DNA from: Methylobacillus flagellatus_A
GTDB taxonomy: Bacteria > Pseudomonadota > Gammaproteobacteria > Burkholderiales > Methylophilaceae
Strand: one strand, 5' to 3'
DNA: 64,000 bases
Assembly: GCF_031344055.1 (NCBI RefSeq)
Contig: NZ_JADBEN010000001.1
Below, piece by piece: positions 32,844 through 42,566 of the stretch. The notes below the pieces were generated by a model, which worked only from the letters and a program-made list of their open reading frames with translations, had not been told where the DNA came from and ran no database searches. The translations under genes were made by a program, and so were the position numbers. Numbering within the stretch: the first letter of the stretch is position 1; each line of letters opens with the position of its first letter.

Positions 32844-34322
32844 TTAATGCTTGTCGCCGCCCAGCTTGATGCTATAGCGCCAGAACTGGTCTTCGTGCTC
32901 GAAAATCACCTTGGAGGCTTCCGGGTCGCTGCTGCCGGCAGGGTATTGATACACAGGCTTGCGGTCCTTGGCCCAGGCCTCGATGACCGGGTCGACCAGG
33001 CGCCACTGGGCTTCCACCTCGCTGATGTGCAGGTAGAGCGAGTTGTCGCCTTCCATCAGGTTCAATAGCAAGGCCTCGTAGGCGTCGATGGTTTCATCGC
33101 CTTCCTGGCGGTTGGCGCCATCGAGCTCGATCGTGCGGGTGGCGATATCCAGGCCGGGAATCTTAGACTGGATTTCCAGCTTGATGCACTCACGCGGCTG
33201 GATGCCGATGATGAGCCAGTTCTGGTCTTGCCCGTTGCCCAGTTGCAGCGGCGCTTTCTTGAAGCGGATCGCGATGCGGGTGTCTGCCTCGTGCAGGCGC
33301 TTGGCGGTGCGGATATAGAACGGCACGCCTTCCCAGCGCGGGTTGTCGATGAACAGCTTGAGCGCGGCGTAGGTTTCGACCACGCTGCTGCTGTCGCCGA
33401 GCTCTTCCAGGTAGCCGGGCACTTTTTCGCCTTTGACTTCGCCTGCGGAGTATTGCGCACGGAATGCATTCTTTTCCAGTTCGTTGACTGGAATCGGGCG
33501 AATGGCTTCCAGCACCTTGATCTTTTCGGCGCGGATGTCATCCGGGCTCAATGATGCGGGCTGCTCCATGGCGGTCAGCGCCAGGGTTTGCAGCACGTGG
33601 CTCTGGATCATGTCGCGCAATGCGCCAGTGGCATCGTAGAACTGGGTGCGCTCGCCGACGCCGAGCTGTTCGGTGTTGGTGATCTGCACGTGGTCGATGT
33701 AGTTCTTGTTCCACAAGGGCTCGAGGATGGCATTGGCAAAGCGTTGCAGCATGATGTTCTGCAGGGCGGATTTGCCGAGATAATGGTCGATGCGGTAGAT
33801 CTGGCTTTCCTTGAGGTGCTTGGTGATCGAGGATTGCAACTCCTGCGCGGTCTTCAAGTCAGTGCCGAACGGCTTTTCCACGACGACGCGACGCCAGTAT
33901 TTGTCTTCCTGGGTCAGCCCGACGCCAGCCAGCTGGTCGACGATGGTCGCGAAGTCGGAAGGGCGCACGGAGAGAAAATAAGCCAGGTTCTGCGGGAAAA
34001 CGGCCTCGTTCGACAAGGTCTCCTTCAGGCGGGTGAAGGAGGTGGCATCATCGGGCGGATTGGCATGGTAGTGGTGGCGCTCGATGAAGCGCTTGAACAC
34101 TGCCTGGTCATAGCCCTTGGGAAACTTGGCATCCAGCATGCCCTTGATGTCGGCCAACCAGGCTTCGCGGGCAACCTGGCCCCGTCCGACAGAAAGGATG
34201 GCCATTTTTTCCGGCAAGCGGCCTGCCTGGTCAAGACGGAACAGGCCAGGCATGAGCTTGATGCGGGAGAGGTTGCCGCTCGCACCAAACAGGACAAGGG
34301 TACAGGGGTCTATGACTTTCAT
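32844..34322 (-). CDS. zwf: Glucose-6-phosphate 1-dehydrogenase
   Basis: A 492-residue NAD(P)+-dependent enzyme oxidising glucose 6-phosphate to 6-phosphogluconolactone. Motifs: LVLFGASGNLSRIKLMPGLF (nucleotide fold), EKPFGTDL and the active-site RIDHYLGK. With gnd and pgl it makes up the oxidative part of the dissimilatory RuMP cycle, which in methylotrophs of this family oxidises formaldehyde to CO2. It lies 62 bases after gnd on the same strand, and that gap contains a terminator-like hairpin. The stop codon coincides with the target duplication of the 110-bp MITE. Confidence 0.97.
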   Translation of the reverse strand: MKVIDPCTLVLFGASGNLSRIKLMPGLFRLDQAGRLPEKMAILSVGRGQVAREAWLADIKGMLDAKFPKGYDQAVFKRFIERHHYHANPPDDATSFTRLKETLSNEAVFPQNLAYFLSVRPSDFATIVDQLAGVGLTQEDKYWRRVVVEKPFGTDLKTAQELQSSITKHLKESQIYRIDHYLGKSALQNIMLQRFANAILEPLWNKNYIDHVQITNTEQLGVGERTQFYDATGALRDMIQSHVLQTLALTAMEQPASLSPDDIRAEKIKVLEAIRPIPVNELEKNAFRAQYSAGEVKGEKVPGYLEELGDSSSVVETYAALKLFIDNPRWEGVPFYIRTAKRLHEADTRIAIRFKKAPLQLGNGQDQNWLIIGIQPRECIKLEIQSKIPGLDIATRTIELDGANRQEGDETIDAYEALLLNLMEGDNSLYLHISEVEAQWRLVDPVIEAWAKDRKPVYQYPAGSSDPEASKVIFEHEDQFWRYSIKLGGDKH

Positions 34323-34350
34323 TCAGTATTCTCTAAATAGGATGGATATC

Positions 34351-34377
34351 ATAAAAGGCCATGCCTGGGCATGGCCT
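34351..34377 (-). terminator. Terminator-like hairpin between gnd and zwf
   Basis: AGGCCATGCC (34356-34365) and GGCATGGCCT (34368-34377) form a perfect ten-base stem with a two-base turn. On the minus strand it is followed by TTTTAT. It could reduce read-through from gnd into zwf or protect the upstream mRNA. Confidence 0.65.
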
Positions 34378-34384
34378 GGGCGTA

Positions 34385-35296
34385 TTACTTGGTCTTGACT
34401 GCGTGGCCGCCAAACGCGTTGCGCATCAGGGACAGCAGCTTGTAGCTATAGCCTTTGGAGTCCTGGCTTCTGAAACGCGCTTGCAATGCCACGGTCAATA
34501 CTGGAGCCGCCACGCCTTGATCCACGGCTTCCACCACGGTCCAGCGGCCTTCGCCGGAGTCTGCGACGTACGGGGCGATCGTGGAGAGTTCCTGGTCATG
34601 CGCCAATGCTTCGGCGGTCAGGTCCAGCAGCCAGCTGCGGACGACGGAGCCATGACGCCAGAGTTCGGTGATCTGGGCAAGATCGAGGTTGAATTCTTCC
34701 TTGCCCTTGAGCAGATCCAGGCCTTCGGCAAACGCCTGCATCATGCCGTACTCGATGCCGTTATGGATCATCTTGGTGAAGTGGCCGGAACCAATCGGGC
34801 CGACATGAGCCCAGCCACGATCTTCGTGAGTCAGCGCCTTGGCAATTGGCTCAATGGTATCGGCCGCTTCCTTGGTGCCGCCGTACATCAGGCAGTAGCC
34901 GTTTTCCAGACCCCAGATACCGCCGGAAGTCCCACAGTCAATGAAATCAATGCCATGCTCGGCCAGCCATGCGCCACGGCGTTGGCTATGCTTGTAGTTT
35001 GAGTTGCCGCCATCGACGATGATGTCGCCCTTGCCCAGCAGTGGCACCAGGTCCTTGATCTGGTTTTCGGTGATCTCGCCGCTAGGCAGCATGATCCAGA
35101 CGATTTTCTTGGGTTCGCCCGATAGCTTGGACACCGCATCTGCGACGGAGGTGGCGGGAACCATGCCGTGGGTCAGGGAAATCTGGTTCACTGCATCCTG
35201 GTTGAAGTCGAAGCCGACGACTTCGATACCGTGTTTCAGGAGGCGGCGCGCCATGTTGCCGCCCATTTTTCCTAGACCGATGATTGCGAGTTTCAT
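34385..35296 (-). CDS. gnd: 6-phosphogluconate dehydrogenase, decarboxylating (short form)
   Basis: A 303-residue enzyme converting 6-phosphogluconate to ribulose 5-phosphate and CO2, the CO2-releasing step of cyclic formaldehyde oxidation. It begins MKLAIIGLGKMGGNMARRLLKHG; GFDFN after the second strand, with an acidic residue and no Arg/Thr pair, suggests NAD+ preference, as in other short-form enzymes. Substrate motifs: DGGNSNYKHSQRR, GTSGGIWGLENGYCLMYGG and the catalytic HFTKMIHNGIEYGMMQA. It lacks the long C-terminal helical domain of the 470-residue form. It is the first gene of the gnd-zwf unit, divergent from pgl. Confidence 0.95.
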   Translation of the reverse strand: MKLAIIGLGKMGGNMARRLLKHGIEVVGFDFNQDAVNQISLTHGMVPATSVADAVSKLSGEPKKIVWIMLPSGEITENQIKDLVPLLGKGDIIVDGGNSNYKHSQRRGAWLAEHGIDFIDCGTSGGIWGLENGYCLMYGGTKEAADTIEPIAKALTHEDRGWAHVGPIGSGHFTKMIHNGIEYGMMQAFAEGLDLLKGKEEFNLDLAQITELWRHGSVVRSWLLDLTAEALAHDQELSTIAPYVADSGEGRWTVVEAVDQGVAAPVLTVALQARFRSQDSKGYSYKLLSLMRNAFGGHAVKTK

Positions 35297-35444
35297 TGAG
35301 TTTTTTCCTTGATGAGGATCATGCCATCGTCACTTTGAGGCGCTTCCTTTTGGGCAAGACCGTTTTAGATGAGATGGGCCTGGGTTGATAATGTTAAAAT
35401 TCTCAAGATAGAGCTCGGTAATTATAACGTGAAGGTTTTATATC

Positions 35445-36152
<708 letters not shown>

Positions 36153-36164
36153 AGCTGACATGTC

Positions 36165-36199
36165 AAACCATTAAGGCCCGGCGAGGGCCTTGATGGTTT
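36165..36199. terminator. Hairpin between convergent pgl and apbC
   Basis: The arms 36165-36179 and 36185-36199 (AAACCATTAAGGCCC / GGGCCTTGATGGTTT) form a 15-base stem with one G-T pair. The A and T ends are short, so it is probably a bidirectional terminator. Confidence 0.7.
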
Positions 36200-36220
36200 G
36201 GGAGGCCTGAAGTCTCTGTC

Positions 36221-37309
36221 TCAGGTTTTCTGGATCACGATATTGGGGAACTTGCTGCTGTAATCCTGGCTCAGGTCTGCCAACTTGACCGCGGCACGGC
36301 GGGCAATCGATTTGTAGATGCCGGCAATCTCGCCTGCCGGGTCGGCGGCGACGGTAGGCTTGCCGCCGTCAGTCTCTTCGCGGATGCGGATATCCAGCGG
36401 CAGGCTGCCCAATAGTTCCGTATCGTAGTCGGCGCACATCCTGGCCGCGCCCCCGGCGCCGAATATGTGCTCTTCATGCCCGCATTGCGAACAGATATGC
36501 GTGCTCATGTTCTCGACGATGCCGAGGATGGGAATGCCGACCTTCTCGAACATTTTGAGCCCCTTGCGTGCATCCAGCAGGGCAATGTCCTGCGGGGTGG
36601 TCACGATGATGGCGCCGGTGACCGGCACTTTCTGCGCCAGGGTGAGCTGGATGTCCCCTGTGCCCGGGGGCAGGTCGACCACCAGGTAGTCCAGGTCCTT
36701 CCAGCGCGTGTCGCGCAGTAATTGCTCCAATGCGCCCACGACCATCGGGCCGCGCCAGACCATGGGCGTATCGACATCGACCAGGAAGCCGATAGACATG
36801 GCCTGCACGCCGTAGTGTTCCAACGGCTCCATGCTCTTGCCGTCAGTGCTTTCTGGCTTGCCGCTCAGGCCCAGCATCTGCGGCTGCGAGGGGCCATAGA
36901 TGTCTGCATCAAGAATACCGACGCGCGCGCCTTCCGCGGCCAGGGCCAGGGCCAGGTTGACTGCCGTGGTGGATTTGCCGACGCCGCCCTTGCCAGAAGC
37001 GACGGCGATGATGTTCTTGACGTTGGGGATGAGCTGTACGCCGCGTTGCACCTTGTGCGAGACAATGCGGCTGGTGACGCCCACCGTGACGGTATCTACA
37101 TCGGGCAACGACTTGACCGCTTGCGTCACCAAGTCCCTGATGTCTCCCAGAACGCTGCGTGCCGGGTAATCGAGCACGATATCGACCGAGACATGGCTGC
37201 CGGCAATGGCAATCTGGCGTGCAGACTTGCTGCCGACGAAGTCCTTGCCGGTGTTGGGGTCAATCACGGCGCGAAGGGCATCCTGCACCTGGGATTCGGT
37301 AAGCGGCAT
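36221..37309 (-). CDS. apbC: Iron-sulfur cluster carrier ApbC (Mrp)
   Basis: A 362-residue Mrp/NBP35-type P-loop ATPase that binds and delivers Fe-S clusters. It has an N-terminal MIP18/FeS-assembly domain (about 1-85, DPNTGKDFV) and a deviant Walker A (VASGKGGVGKST). ILDADIYGPSQPQML and LVVDLPPGTGD follow, and the cluster-ligand motif CSQCGHEEHIFG (CxxC) lies near residue 275. The start is ATG 37309 with AGGAAA four bases upstream; an in-frame ATG at 37342 lacks a ribosome binding site. It is divergent from metG. Confidence 0.95.
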   Translation of the reverse strand: MPLTESQVQDALRAVIDPNTGKDFVGSKSARQIAIAGSHVSVDIVLDYPARSVLGDIRDLVTQAVKSLPDVDTVTVGVTSRIVSHKVQRGVQLIPNVKNIIAVASGKGGVGKSTTAVNLALALAAEGARVGILDADIYGPSQPQMLGLSGKPESTDGKSMEPLEHYGVQAMSIGFLVDVDTPMVWRGPMVVGALEQLLRDTRWKDLDYLVVDLPPGTGDIQLTLAQKVPVTGAIIVTTPQDIALLDARKGLKMFEKVGIPILGIVENMSTHICSQCGHEEHIFGAGGAARMCADYDTELLGSLPLDIRIREETDGGKPTVAADPAGEIAGIYKSIARRAAVKLADLSQDYSSKFPNIVIQKT

Positions 37310-37427
37310 GTGGTTTTCCTGCAGATTCGTTGGATGGGACATTCTAGCGCATGCGGATTGCTTATGTGAAACCGTGGCAGTTTGCTAGAATGCGAGATTC
37401 TCTTTTGTCGTTTAATGATTGATGATC

Positions 37428-39491
37428 ATGTCCGGAAACACGCCTGCCAACACCGCGTCACGCAAATTACTGGTTACCTCTGCTTTGCCTTATGCCAATG
37501 GCAGCATTCATCTTGGCCACATGGTGGAGTACGTCCAGAGCGACGTCTGGGTGCGTTTCCAGAAGATGCAGGGACATACCGTGCATTACGTCTGCGCCGA
37601 CGACACCCATGGCACGCCCATCATGCTGCGTGCGGAAAAAGAGGGCATCACGCCGGAGGAGCTGATCGGCCGCGTACACACCGAGCACTATGCGGACTTC
37701 AGCGATTTCCTGGTGGCTTTTGACAACTATTATTCCACCAATTCCGAGGAAAACCGCGAGTTGTCCAGCAGGATTTACCGCGAGCTCAAGGCGAACGACA
37801 AGATCGCCACGCGCACGATCGAGCAGTATTACGACCCAGTCAAGAACATGTTCCTGCCCGACCGCTTCATCAAGGGCGAATGTCCCAAGTGCCATGCCAA
37901 GGACCAGTATGGCGACTCCTGCGAATCCTGCGGCACGACGTATAGTCCGACCGAATTGATTGCGCCTTATTCCGCTGTGTCGGGTGCGACGCCGGTGCGC
38001 AAGGAAACCGAGCATTATTTCTTCAAGCTGAGCGAGTGCGAGGATTTCCTCAAGCAATGGACGCGCTCCGGCACCTTGCAGCCGGAAGCCGCCAACAAGA
38101 TGGGGGAATGGTTTGCCTCGGGCCTGTCGGACTGGGATATCTCCCGCGATGCGCCGTACTTCGGTTTCGAGATTCCCGATGCGCCGGGCAAGTATTTCTA
38201 TGTCTGGCTCGATGCGCCTATCGGCTACATGGCGAGCTTCAAGAACCTTGCAACGCGCGAAGGACTGGATTTCGACGAGTACTGGAAGCAGGACAGCCAA
38301 GCCGAGCTATACCACTTCATCGGCAAGGATATCCTGTATTTCCACGCCCTGTTCTGGCCCGCCACATTGAAATTCTCCGGCTATCGCCAGCCCACGCGGA
38401 TATTCGCCCACGGCTTCCTCACCGTGAACGGCGAGAAAATGTCCAAGTCGCGCGGCACCTTCATCACCGCGCGCAGCTATCTCGACCACGTGAAGAATCC
38501 CGAGTACCTGCGCTATTACTACGCGGCCAAGCTCAACGGCACCATGGAGGATATCGACCTCAACCTGGAGGATTTCGTCGCGCGCGTGAACAGCGACCTG
38601 GTGGGCAAGTACATCAACATTGCCAGCCGTACTGCCGGATTTATTGCCAAGCGCTTCGACGGCAAGCTGGCCGCCGTGGGCGAGAATGCGGTGATTGCCG
38701 AGTTGCGCGCCGCCGCGGACGGCATACGCGACAGTTTCGACAACCGCGATACCGCACGCGCCCTGCGCGACATCATGGCGCTGGCGGACAAGGCCAATGC
38801 CTATGTGGCTGAACACGCGCCATGGGAGTTGGCGAAGCAGCCCGAGCAAACGGCCGCGCTGCATGAAGTCTGCTCTGCCGCCCTGGAAATATTCCGCCTG
38901 CTCACCTTGTACCTCAAGCCGGTATTGCCGGGATTGGCGCAAGCTATCGAGACATTCCTCAATATCGATCCGTTGACCTGGGCGGATATTGACCGCCCCT
39001 TGCCGGCCGGCCACCAGATACAGGCCTATCAACACCTGATTACCCGTATTGACCCCAAGCATGTGGAAGCCATGGTCGAAGCGAATAAGGAATCGCTGCA
39101 AACCCAGGCCGCTGCGGTGCCAGCACAAAAGCAGGCAGCGCAGGATGCGGCACAGGAAGATGCTTACATCTCGATCGACGATTTCACCAAGGTGGATTTG
39201 CGTATTGCACGCATCGTCAATGCAGAGCATGTGGAAGGCGCTGAAAAGCTGCTCAAGCTGAGCCTGGACATTGGCGAGGAAAAGCCGCGCCAAGTCTTTG
39301 CAGGTATCAAGTCCGCCTATGATCCTGAAAGCCTGAAGGGGCGCTTGACCGTGATGGTGGCGAACCTTGCCCCGCGCAAGATGAAGTTCGGCCTGTCGGA
39401 AGGCATGGTGCTTGCTGCGAGCGACGAGCGAGGCGGGCCATTTATCCTCTCGCCGGATAGCGGCGCCCAACCAGGCATGCGCGTTAAATAA
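37428..39491 (+). CDS. metG: Methionyl-tRNA synthetase
   Basis: A 687-residue class I synthetase. It has the HIGH-type motif SIHLGHM, a zinc knuckle CPKCHAKDQYGDSCESCG (about 145-165), KMSKS in GEKMSKSRGTF, an anticodon domain and a C-terminal EMAP-II-like tRNA-binding domain (about 580-687) that makes it dimeric. Three starts are possible in frame (TTG 37419, ATG 37422, ATG 37428), none with a clear ribosome binding site; ATG 37428 is chosen. A strong terminator follows. Confidence 0.97.
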   Translation: MSGNTPANTASRKLLVTSALPYANGSIHLGHMVEYVQSDVWVRFQKMQGHTVHYVCADDTHGTPIMLRAEKEGITPEELIGRVHTEHYADFSDFLVAFDNYYSTNSEENRELSSRIYRELKANDKIATRTIEQYYDPVKNMFLPDRFIKGECPKCHAKDQYGDSCESCGTTYSPTELIAPYSAVSGATPVRKETEHYFFKLSECEDFLKQWTRSGTLQPEAANKMGEWFASGLSDWDISRDAPYFGFEIPDAPGKYFYVWLDAPIGYMASFKNLATREGLDFDEYWKQDSQAELYHFIGKDILYFHALFWPATLKFSGYRQPTRIFAHGFLTVNGEKMSKSRGTFITARSYLDHVKNPEYLRYYYAAKLNGTMEDIDLNLEDFVARVNSDLVGKYINIASRTAGFIAKRFDGKLAAVGENAVIAELRAAADGIRDSFDNRDTARALRDIMALADKANAYVAEHAPWELAKQPEQTAALHEVCSAALEIFRLLTLYLKPVLPGLAQAIETFLNIDPLTWADIDRPLPAGHQIQAYQHLITRIDPKHVEAMVEANKESLQTQAAAVPAQKQAAQDAAQEDAYISIDDFTKVDLRIARIVNAEHVEGAEKLLKLSLDIGEEKPRQVFAGIKSAYDPESLKGRLTVMVANLAPRKMKFGLSEGMVLAASDERGGPFILSPDSGAQPGMRVK

Positions 39492-39505
39492 ATAGATTGC
39501 CAGAT

Positions 39506-39540
39506 AAAGCAAAAGCCCCTATGAAGGGGCTTTTGCTTTT
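39506..39540. terminator. Bidirectional terminator between metG and comEA-like gene
   Basis: AAAGCAAAAGCCCCT (39506-39520) pairs perfectly with AGGGGCTTTTGCTTT (39525-39539), with loop ATGA and flanking T and A runs for both strands. Confidence 0.94.
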
Positions 39541-39551
39541 TAATGCGGCGC

Positions 39552-39851
39552 TTATTTCTTGTCGTTTTTCGCCGTTGTCGCTTTTTCCGCCTTGGGCGTT
39601 TTGCCGACGGAAAGCTCACCGCGCAGGTTGTCTACGCTCTTCTTGCCAAACCCTTTCACGTTGCCCAAGTCGTCAACCGACTTGAAATTGCCGTTAGCCT
39701 TGCGGTAATCGACAATCGCCTGGGCTTTTGCCGGGCCGATGCCTTTTACCGATTCCAGTTCCACCGCAGAGGCGGTATTGAGGTCAACCGCGGCCATGGC
39801 ATTGAACGTCAACCCAAACAAGATCAGGACTGCAAACAACAAAGACTTCAT
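39552..39851 (-). CDS. ComEA-like helix-hairpin-helix DNA-binding protein
   Basis: A 99-residue secreted protein: a signal peptide (MKSLLFAVLILFGLTFNAMA), then the ComEA HhH module VDLNTASAVELESVKGIGPAKAQAIVDYRKANGNFKSVDDL...VKGFGKKSVDNL, and a Lys/Ala-rich basic tail. In competent bacteria ComEA binds incoming DNA in the periplasm; a function in uptake here is not proven, since no other com gene is in the window. The start is ATG 39851 with GAGGAG upstream. Confidence 0.88.
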   Translation of the reverse strand: MKSLLFAVLILFGLTFNAMAAVDLNTASAVELESVKGIGPAKAQAIVDYRKANGNFKSVDDLGNVKGFGKKSVDNLRGELSVGKTPKAEKATTAKNDKK

Positions 39852-39968
39852 GATGCTCTCCTCTAAAATGTTGGTAAGACCCTGTTGTTCCAGGGAAAAG
39901 CCATCATATGCCACATGTTGAGCATGAGCTATTGGAGGAAAGTATAGTTTTTTTGTAAGCGATTTTCC

Positions 39969-40667
39969 TTATTTTTCCAGGATTGATTCCCGGATATGAT
40001 GCAGGACGGCCAACGGGTCGACAGCCTTGGTGATGGGACGGCCTATCACCAGATAATTGGAGCCCAGTGCAAGTGCATCGGCAGGAGTGACTACGCGGGA
40101 CTGGTCGTCGATGGCGGCATCGGCAGGGCGGATGCCGGGCGTCACCAGGCGGAAGTCATTGCCCAGTGTCCGGCGCAGCACAGGGGCTTCCTGGGCGGAG
40201 CAGACAACGCCGTCCAGGCCTGCTTGCTGCGCGAGTGCTGCCAGGTGCAGCACATGCTGTTCAACCGGGGTAGCAATTCCCAGTTCTGTCAGTCCTTGCT
40301 GGTTCATACTGGTCAAGACCGTGACTGCAATCAGTAATGGCGAATGGCCGCTGCGGGCAACGCCCTCGCGTGCTGCCTGCATCATCTGGCTGCCGCCTGA
40401 AGCATGCACGTTGAGCATCCATACGCCGAGTTTGCTTGCCGCTTCGCAAGCCTTGGCAACCGTGTTGGGAATATCGTGGAACTTGAGGTCGAGGAACACG
40501 CCAAAGCCGCGCTTGACCAGCTCTTCCACCAGTTGCGGGCCGGCAGCCGTGAACAGCTCCTTGCCTACCTTGACCCGGCACAGGGTAGGGTCGAGTTGCC
40601 GGGCCAGCCCGAGGGCGCTTGCAGCATCAGCGTAGTCAAGGGCGACGATAATCTTGGGGTCGGTCAT
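39969..40667 (-). CDS. pyrF: Orotidine 5'-phosphate decarboxylase
   Basis: A 232-residue enzyme making UMP from OMP. The catalytic Lys/Asp array is in DLKFHDIPNTVAKA, with IVALDY near the start and VTPGIRP and GSNYLVIGRPI in the phosphate site. The start is ATG 40667, which overlaps the lapB stop (ATGA); a longer frame to 40757 would read through lapB coding sequence. It is the last gene of the conserved tyrA-to-pyrF run. Confidence 0.96.
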   Translation of the reverse strand: MTDPKIIVALDYADAASALGLARQLDPTLCRVKVGKELFTAAGPQLVEELVKRGFGVFLDLKFHDIPNTVAKACEAASKLGVWMLNVHASGGSQMMQAAREGVARSGHSPLLIAVTVLTSMNQQGLTELGIATPVEQHVLHLAALAQQAGLDGVVCSAQEAPVLRRTLGNDFRLVTPGIRPADAAIDDQSRVVTPADALALGSNYLVIGRPITKAVDPLAVLHHIRESILEK

Positions 40668-41827
40668 ACGGCGGATTCTTTGGTTTCGGGTGAGAGGGAT
40701 TCCCAGGCATTGCATGCCGGGCATTGCCAATGGAAGTTGCGCGCGCGGAAGCCGCATTGGTCGCAGTAATGCGCGCTGCGGTTGCCAATGGCGTAACGTA
40801 CGGTCTGCTGCATCAGCAAGGCATCCTGCTGGTTGGCACCTTCCAACAGCGATTGCGCACGCAGGAACTGATCCAGGGTCTGCAGGCTGGGTTTGCGGCG
40901 CAGTTCCTCCCGCGCAAGTTCTTCGGCGCTGGCCGCCCCTTCTTCGCTCAAGGTGGTTTCATAGACCAGGTTGAGGATGGCGGGAAGCTTGTATGTCTGC
41001 AAATAACCCTTGAGCAGGGCGATGCCCTCATCCAGGCTGTTCAACGCCTTGTAGCTGTTGAGCAGTTTGGGGGCGACGAGCCCGAGATATTCGGGACGCT
41101 GGAACTCCACGCGCTTCCAGAAGGAGATGGCCTGTTTGTGGTTGCCGGTGCCGGCCTCGAGATCGCCCAGCATGATGTTGGCGCGGACACAGCGCTTGTC
41201 GGCTTCAATTGCCGTTTCCAACTCATGGCGCGCGCTATGTGCATCATGCTCAAGAATGGCCTTCATCGCGATTTCACAGTGGAATTGCGCCACTTCCTTA
41301 CGGAAGGAAATGCCGGACAGGCGTTCGAGCTCTATGGCGCTTTTGATGGCATGGTGCCATTCGCGCTCGCGGATATAGATTTCCAGCAGCGCGCGTAATG
41401 CGGTCTGCTTGTAGCGGCTGTCGTGCAATGAGCTAAATAGCTCTTCGGCGCGGTCGAATAGGCCGGCCTTGAGGTAATCTTGTGCGAGCTCCGCCATGAC
41501 AGCCTGCTTCTGCTGGTCCGGCAGCTCCTTGCGCTCCAGCAGGTTGAGGTGCAGGTGAATGGCACGGTCTACCTCGCCGCGGCGGCGGAACAGGCTGCCC
41601 AGCGCGAAATGCAGCTCCATGGAGTCGGCATTGGCTTGCACGGCTTCGATGAAGGCTTCGATCGCCTTGTCATGCTGGTCGCTGATAAGGAAGTTCAAGC
41701 CCTTGAAATAAGCTGCGGGCAAGGCGGTGGATTCGGTCAGCAGTTGATTGATATCCACGCGTGCGGCCAGCCAGCCAAGCGTGAAAAAAAGGGGGAGGGC
41801 GAGTAGCCACCAGTATTCAAATTCCAT
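40664..41827 (-). CDS. lapB: LPS assembly protein LapB (YciM)
   Basis: A 387-residue inner-membrane-anchored protein: one N-terminal helix (WWLLALPLFFTLGWLAA), TPR repeats over about 35-330, and a C-terminal rubredoxin-like zinc/iron knuckle YCDQCGFRARNFHWQCPACNAW. In E. coli LapB works with FtsH to control LpxC and so lipopolysaccharide synthesis. It lies between lapA and pyrF, with a four-base overlap to pyrF. Confidence 0.94.
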   Translation of the reverse strand: MEFEYWWLLALPLFFTLGWLAARVDINQLLTESTALPAAYFKGLNFLISDQHDKAIEAFIEAVQANADSMELHFALGSLFRRRGEVDRAIHLHLNLLERKELPDQQKQAVMAELAQDYLKAGLFDRAEELFSSLHDSRYKQTALRALLEIYIREREWHHAIKSAIELERLSGISFRKEVAQFHCEIAMKAILEHDAHSARHELETAIEADKRCVRANIMLGDLEAGTGNHKQAISFWKRVEFQRPEYLGLVAPKLLNSYKALNSLDEGIALLKGYLQTYKLPAILNLVYETTLSEEGAASAEELAREELRRKPSLQTLDQFLRAQSLLEGANQQDALLMQQTVRYAIGNRSAHYCDQCGFRARNFHWQCPACNAWESLSPETKESAV

Positions 41828-41898
41828 GATCGGTTTCCAGGCCTGTAATCAACATGACAGGCATTCAGCTAGGGATGGCATCACAAGTCATACGCTTG

Positions 41899-42156
41899 TT
41901 ATTTGTTCATCTTCAGGTTCTTGATTTCTTTTTCCAGCGCCAGCAGCTTGCGGCGCTGGCCGATCAGCGATCCCAGACAGGCAATGACGCCGGCAATGAT
42001 GCCGCTGAAGAATGTGATCAGAAGCATGAGGGAAAGCGGCGCTTTCCAAGAATAGCCCAGGTAATAGGCAAGCTCGACGGGCTCTGCGTTCTTGAAGGCA
42101 AATCCAAGCAGCAGGATGAACAGCAAGACGCCAAGTATCGTATATAAGGTGCGCAT
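41899..42156 (-). CDS. lapA: LapA family protein (DUF1049)
   Basis: An 85-residue membrane protein with two helices (about 5-25 and 43-66) and a C-terminal coiled-coil tail, IGQRRKLLALEKEIKNLK. It is the usual partner of LapB, encoded directly upstream. A terminator-like hairpin separates it from ihfB, so lapAB may have a separate promoter. Confidence 0.9.
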   Translation of the reverse strand: MRTLYTILGVLLFILLLGFAFKNAEPVELAYYLGYSWKAPLSLMLLITFFSGIIAGVIACLGSLIGQRRKLLALEKEIKNLKMNK

Positions 42157-42203
42157 GCCCCGATTTTACCCAAGCATCGCCAAGGCGTGCAGGATTTGAT
42201 GTA

Positions 42204-42244
42204 AAAAAATAAAAAAGCGGTAGCACCTGAATGCTACCGCTTTT
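42204..42244 (-). terminator. Intrinsic terminator after ihfB
   Basis: AAAAGCGGTAGCA (42213-42225) pairs perfectly with TGCTACCGCTTTT (42232-42244). On the minus strand it is followed by a T-rich run to about 42204. It should end most rpsA-ihfB transcripts before lapA. Confidence 0.9.
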
Positions 42245-42266
42245 CCTAGCACAGCAGTCTGCGTGC

Positions 42267-42554
42267 TTAATCGCTGTTGCCGTCTACACGCTCACGCAAT
42301 TCCTTGCCTGCCTTGAAGTGAGGCACATGCTTCTCGGGCACCTGCACCTTTTCGCCAGTCTTGGGGTTGCGCCCCAGCCGCGGTGGACGGTAGTTCAGGC
42401 TGAAGCTGCCGAAACCACGGATTTCAATGCGTTCACCAGAAGCAAGATTATCCGTCATGGAGTCAAGAATCGCCTTGACGGAAAGTTCTGCATCCTTGAC
42501 GACCAGTTGCGGAAAGCGCGCAGCCAGGTTGGCAATCAACTCCGATTTGGTCAT
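42267..42554 (-). CDS. ihfB: Integration host factor subunit beta
   Basis: A 95-residue HU/IHF-family DNA-bending protein. It has MTKSELIANLAARFPQL at the N-terminus, the core GFGSFSLNYRPPRLGRNPKTGE with the intercalating proline in RNPKTG, and VPHFKAGKELRERV. With IhfA it bends DNA, for example between enhancer and sigma-54 promoter, which is relevant to the two -24/-12 promoters here. It follows rpsA by 12 bases. Confidence 0.97.
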   Translation of the reverse strand: MTKSELIANLAARFPQLVVKDAELSVKAILDSMTDNLASGERIEIRGFGSFSLNYRPPRLGRNPKTGEKVQVPEKHVPHFKAGKELRERVDGNSD

Positions 42555-42566
42555 GACGCTATGACC

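Noticed and set aside
35385..35428. TTCTCA-N17-TATAAC as the pgl promoter
   Set aside because: The transcription start would fall on the GAAGG ribosome binding site, and the -35 is weak, so it is not reported as a feature.
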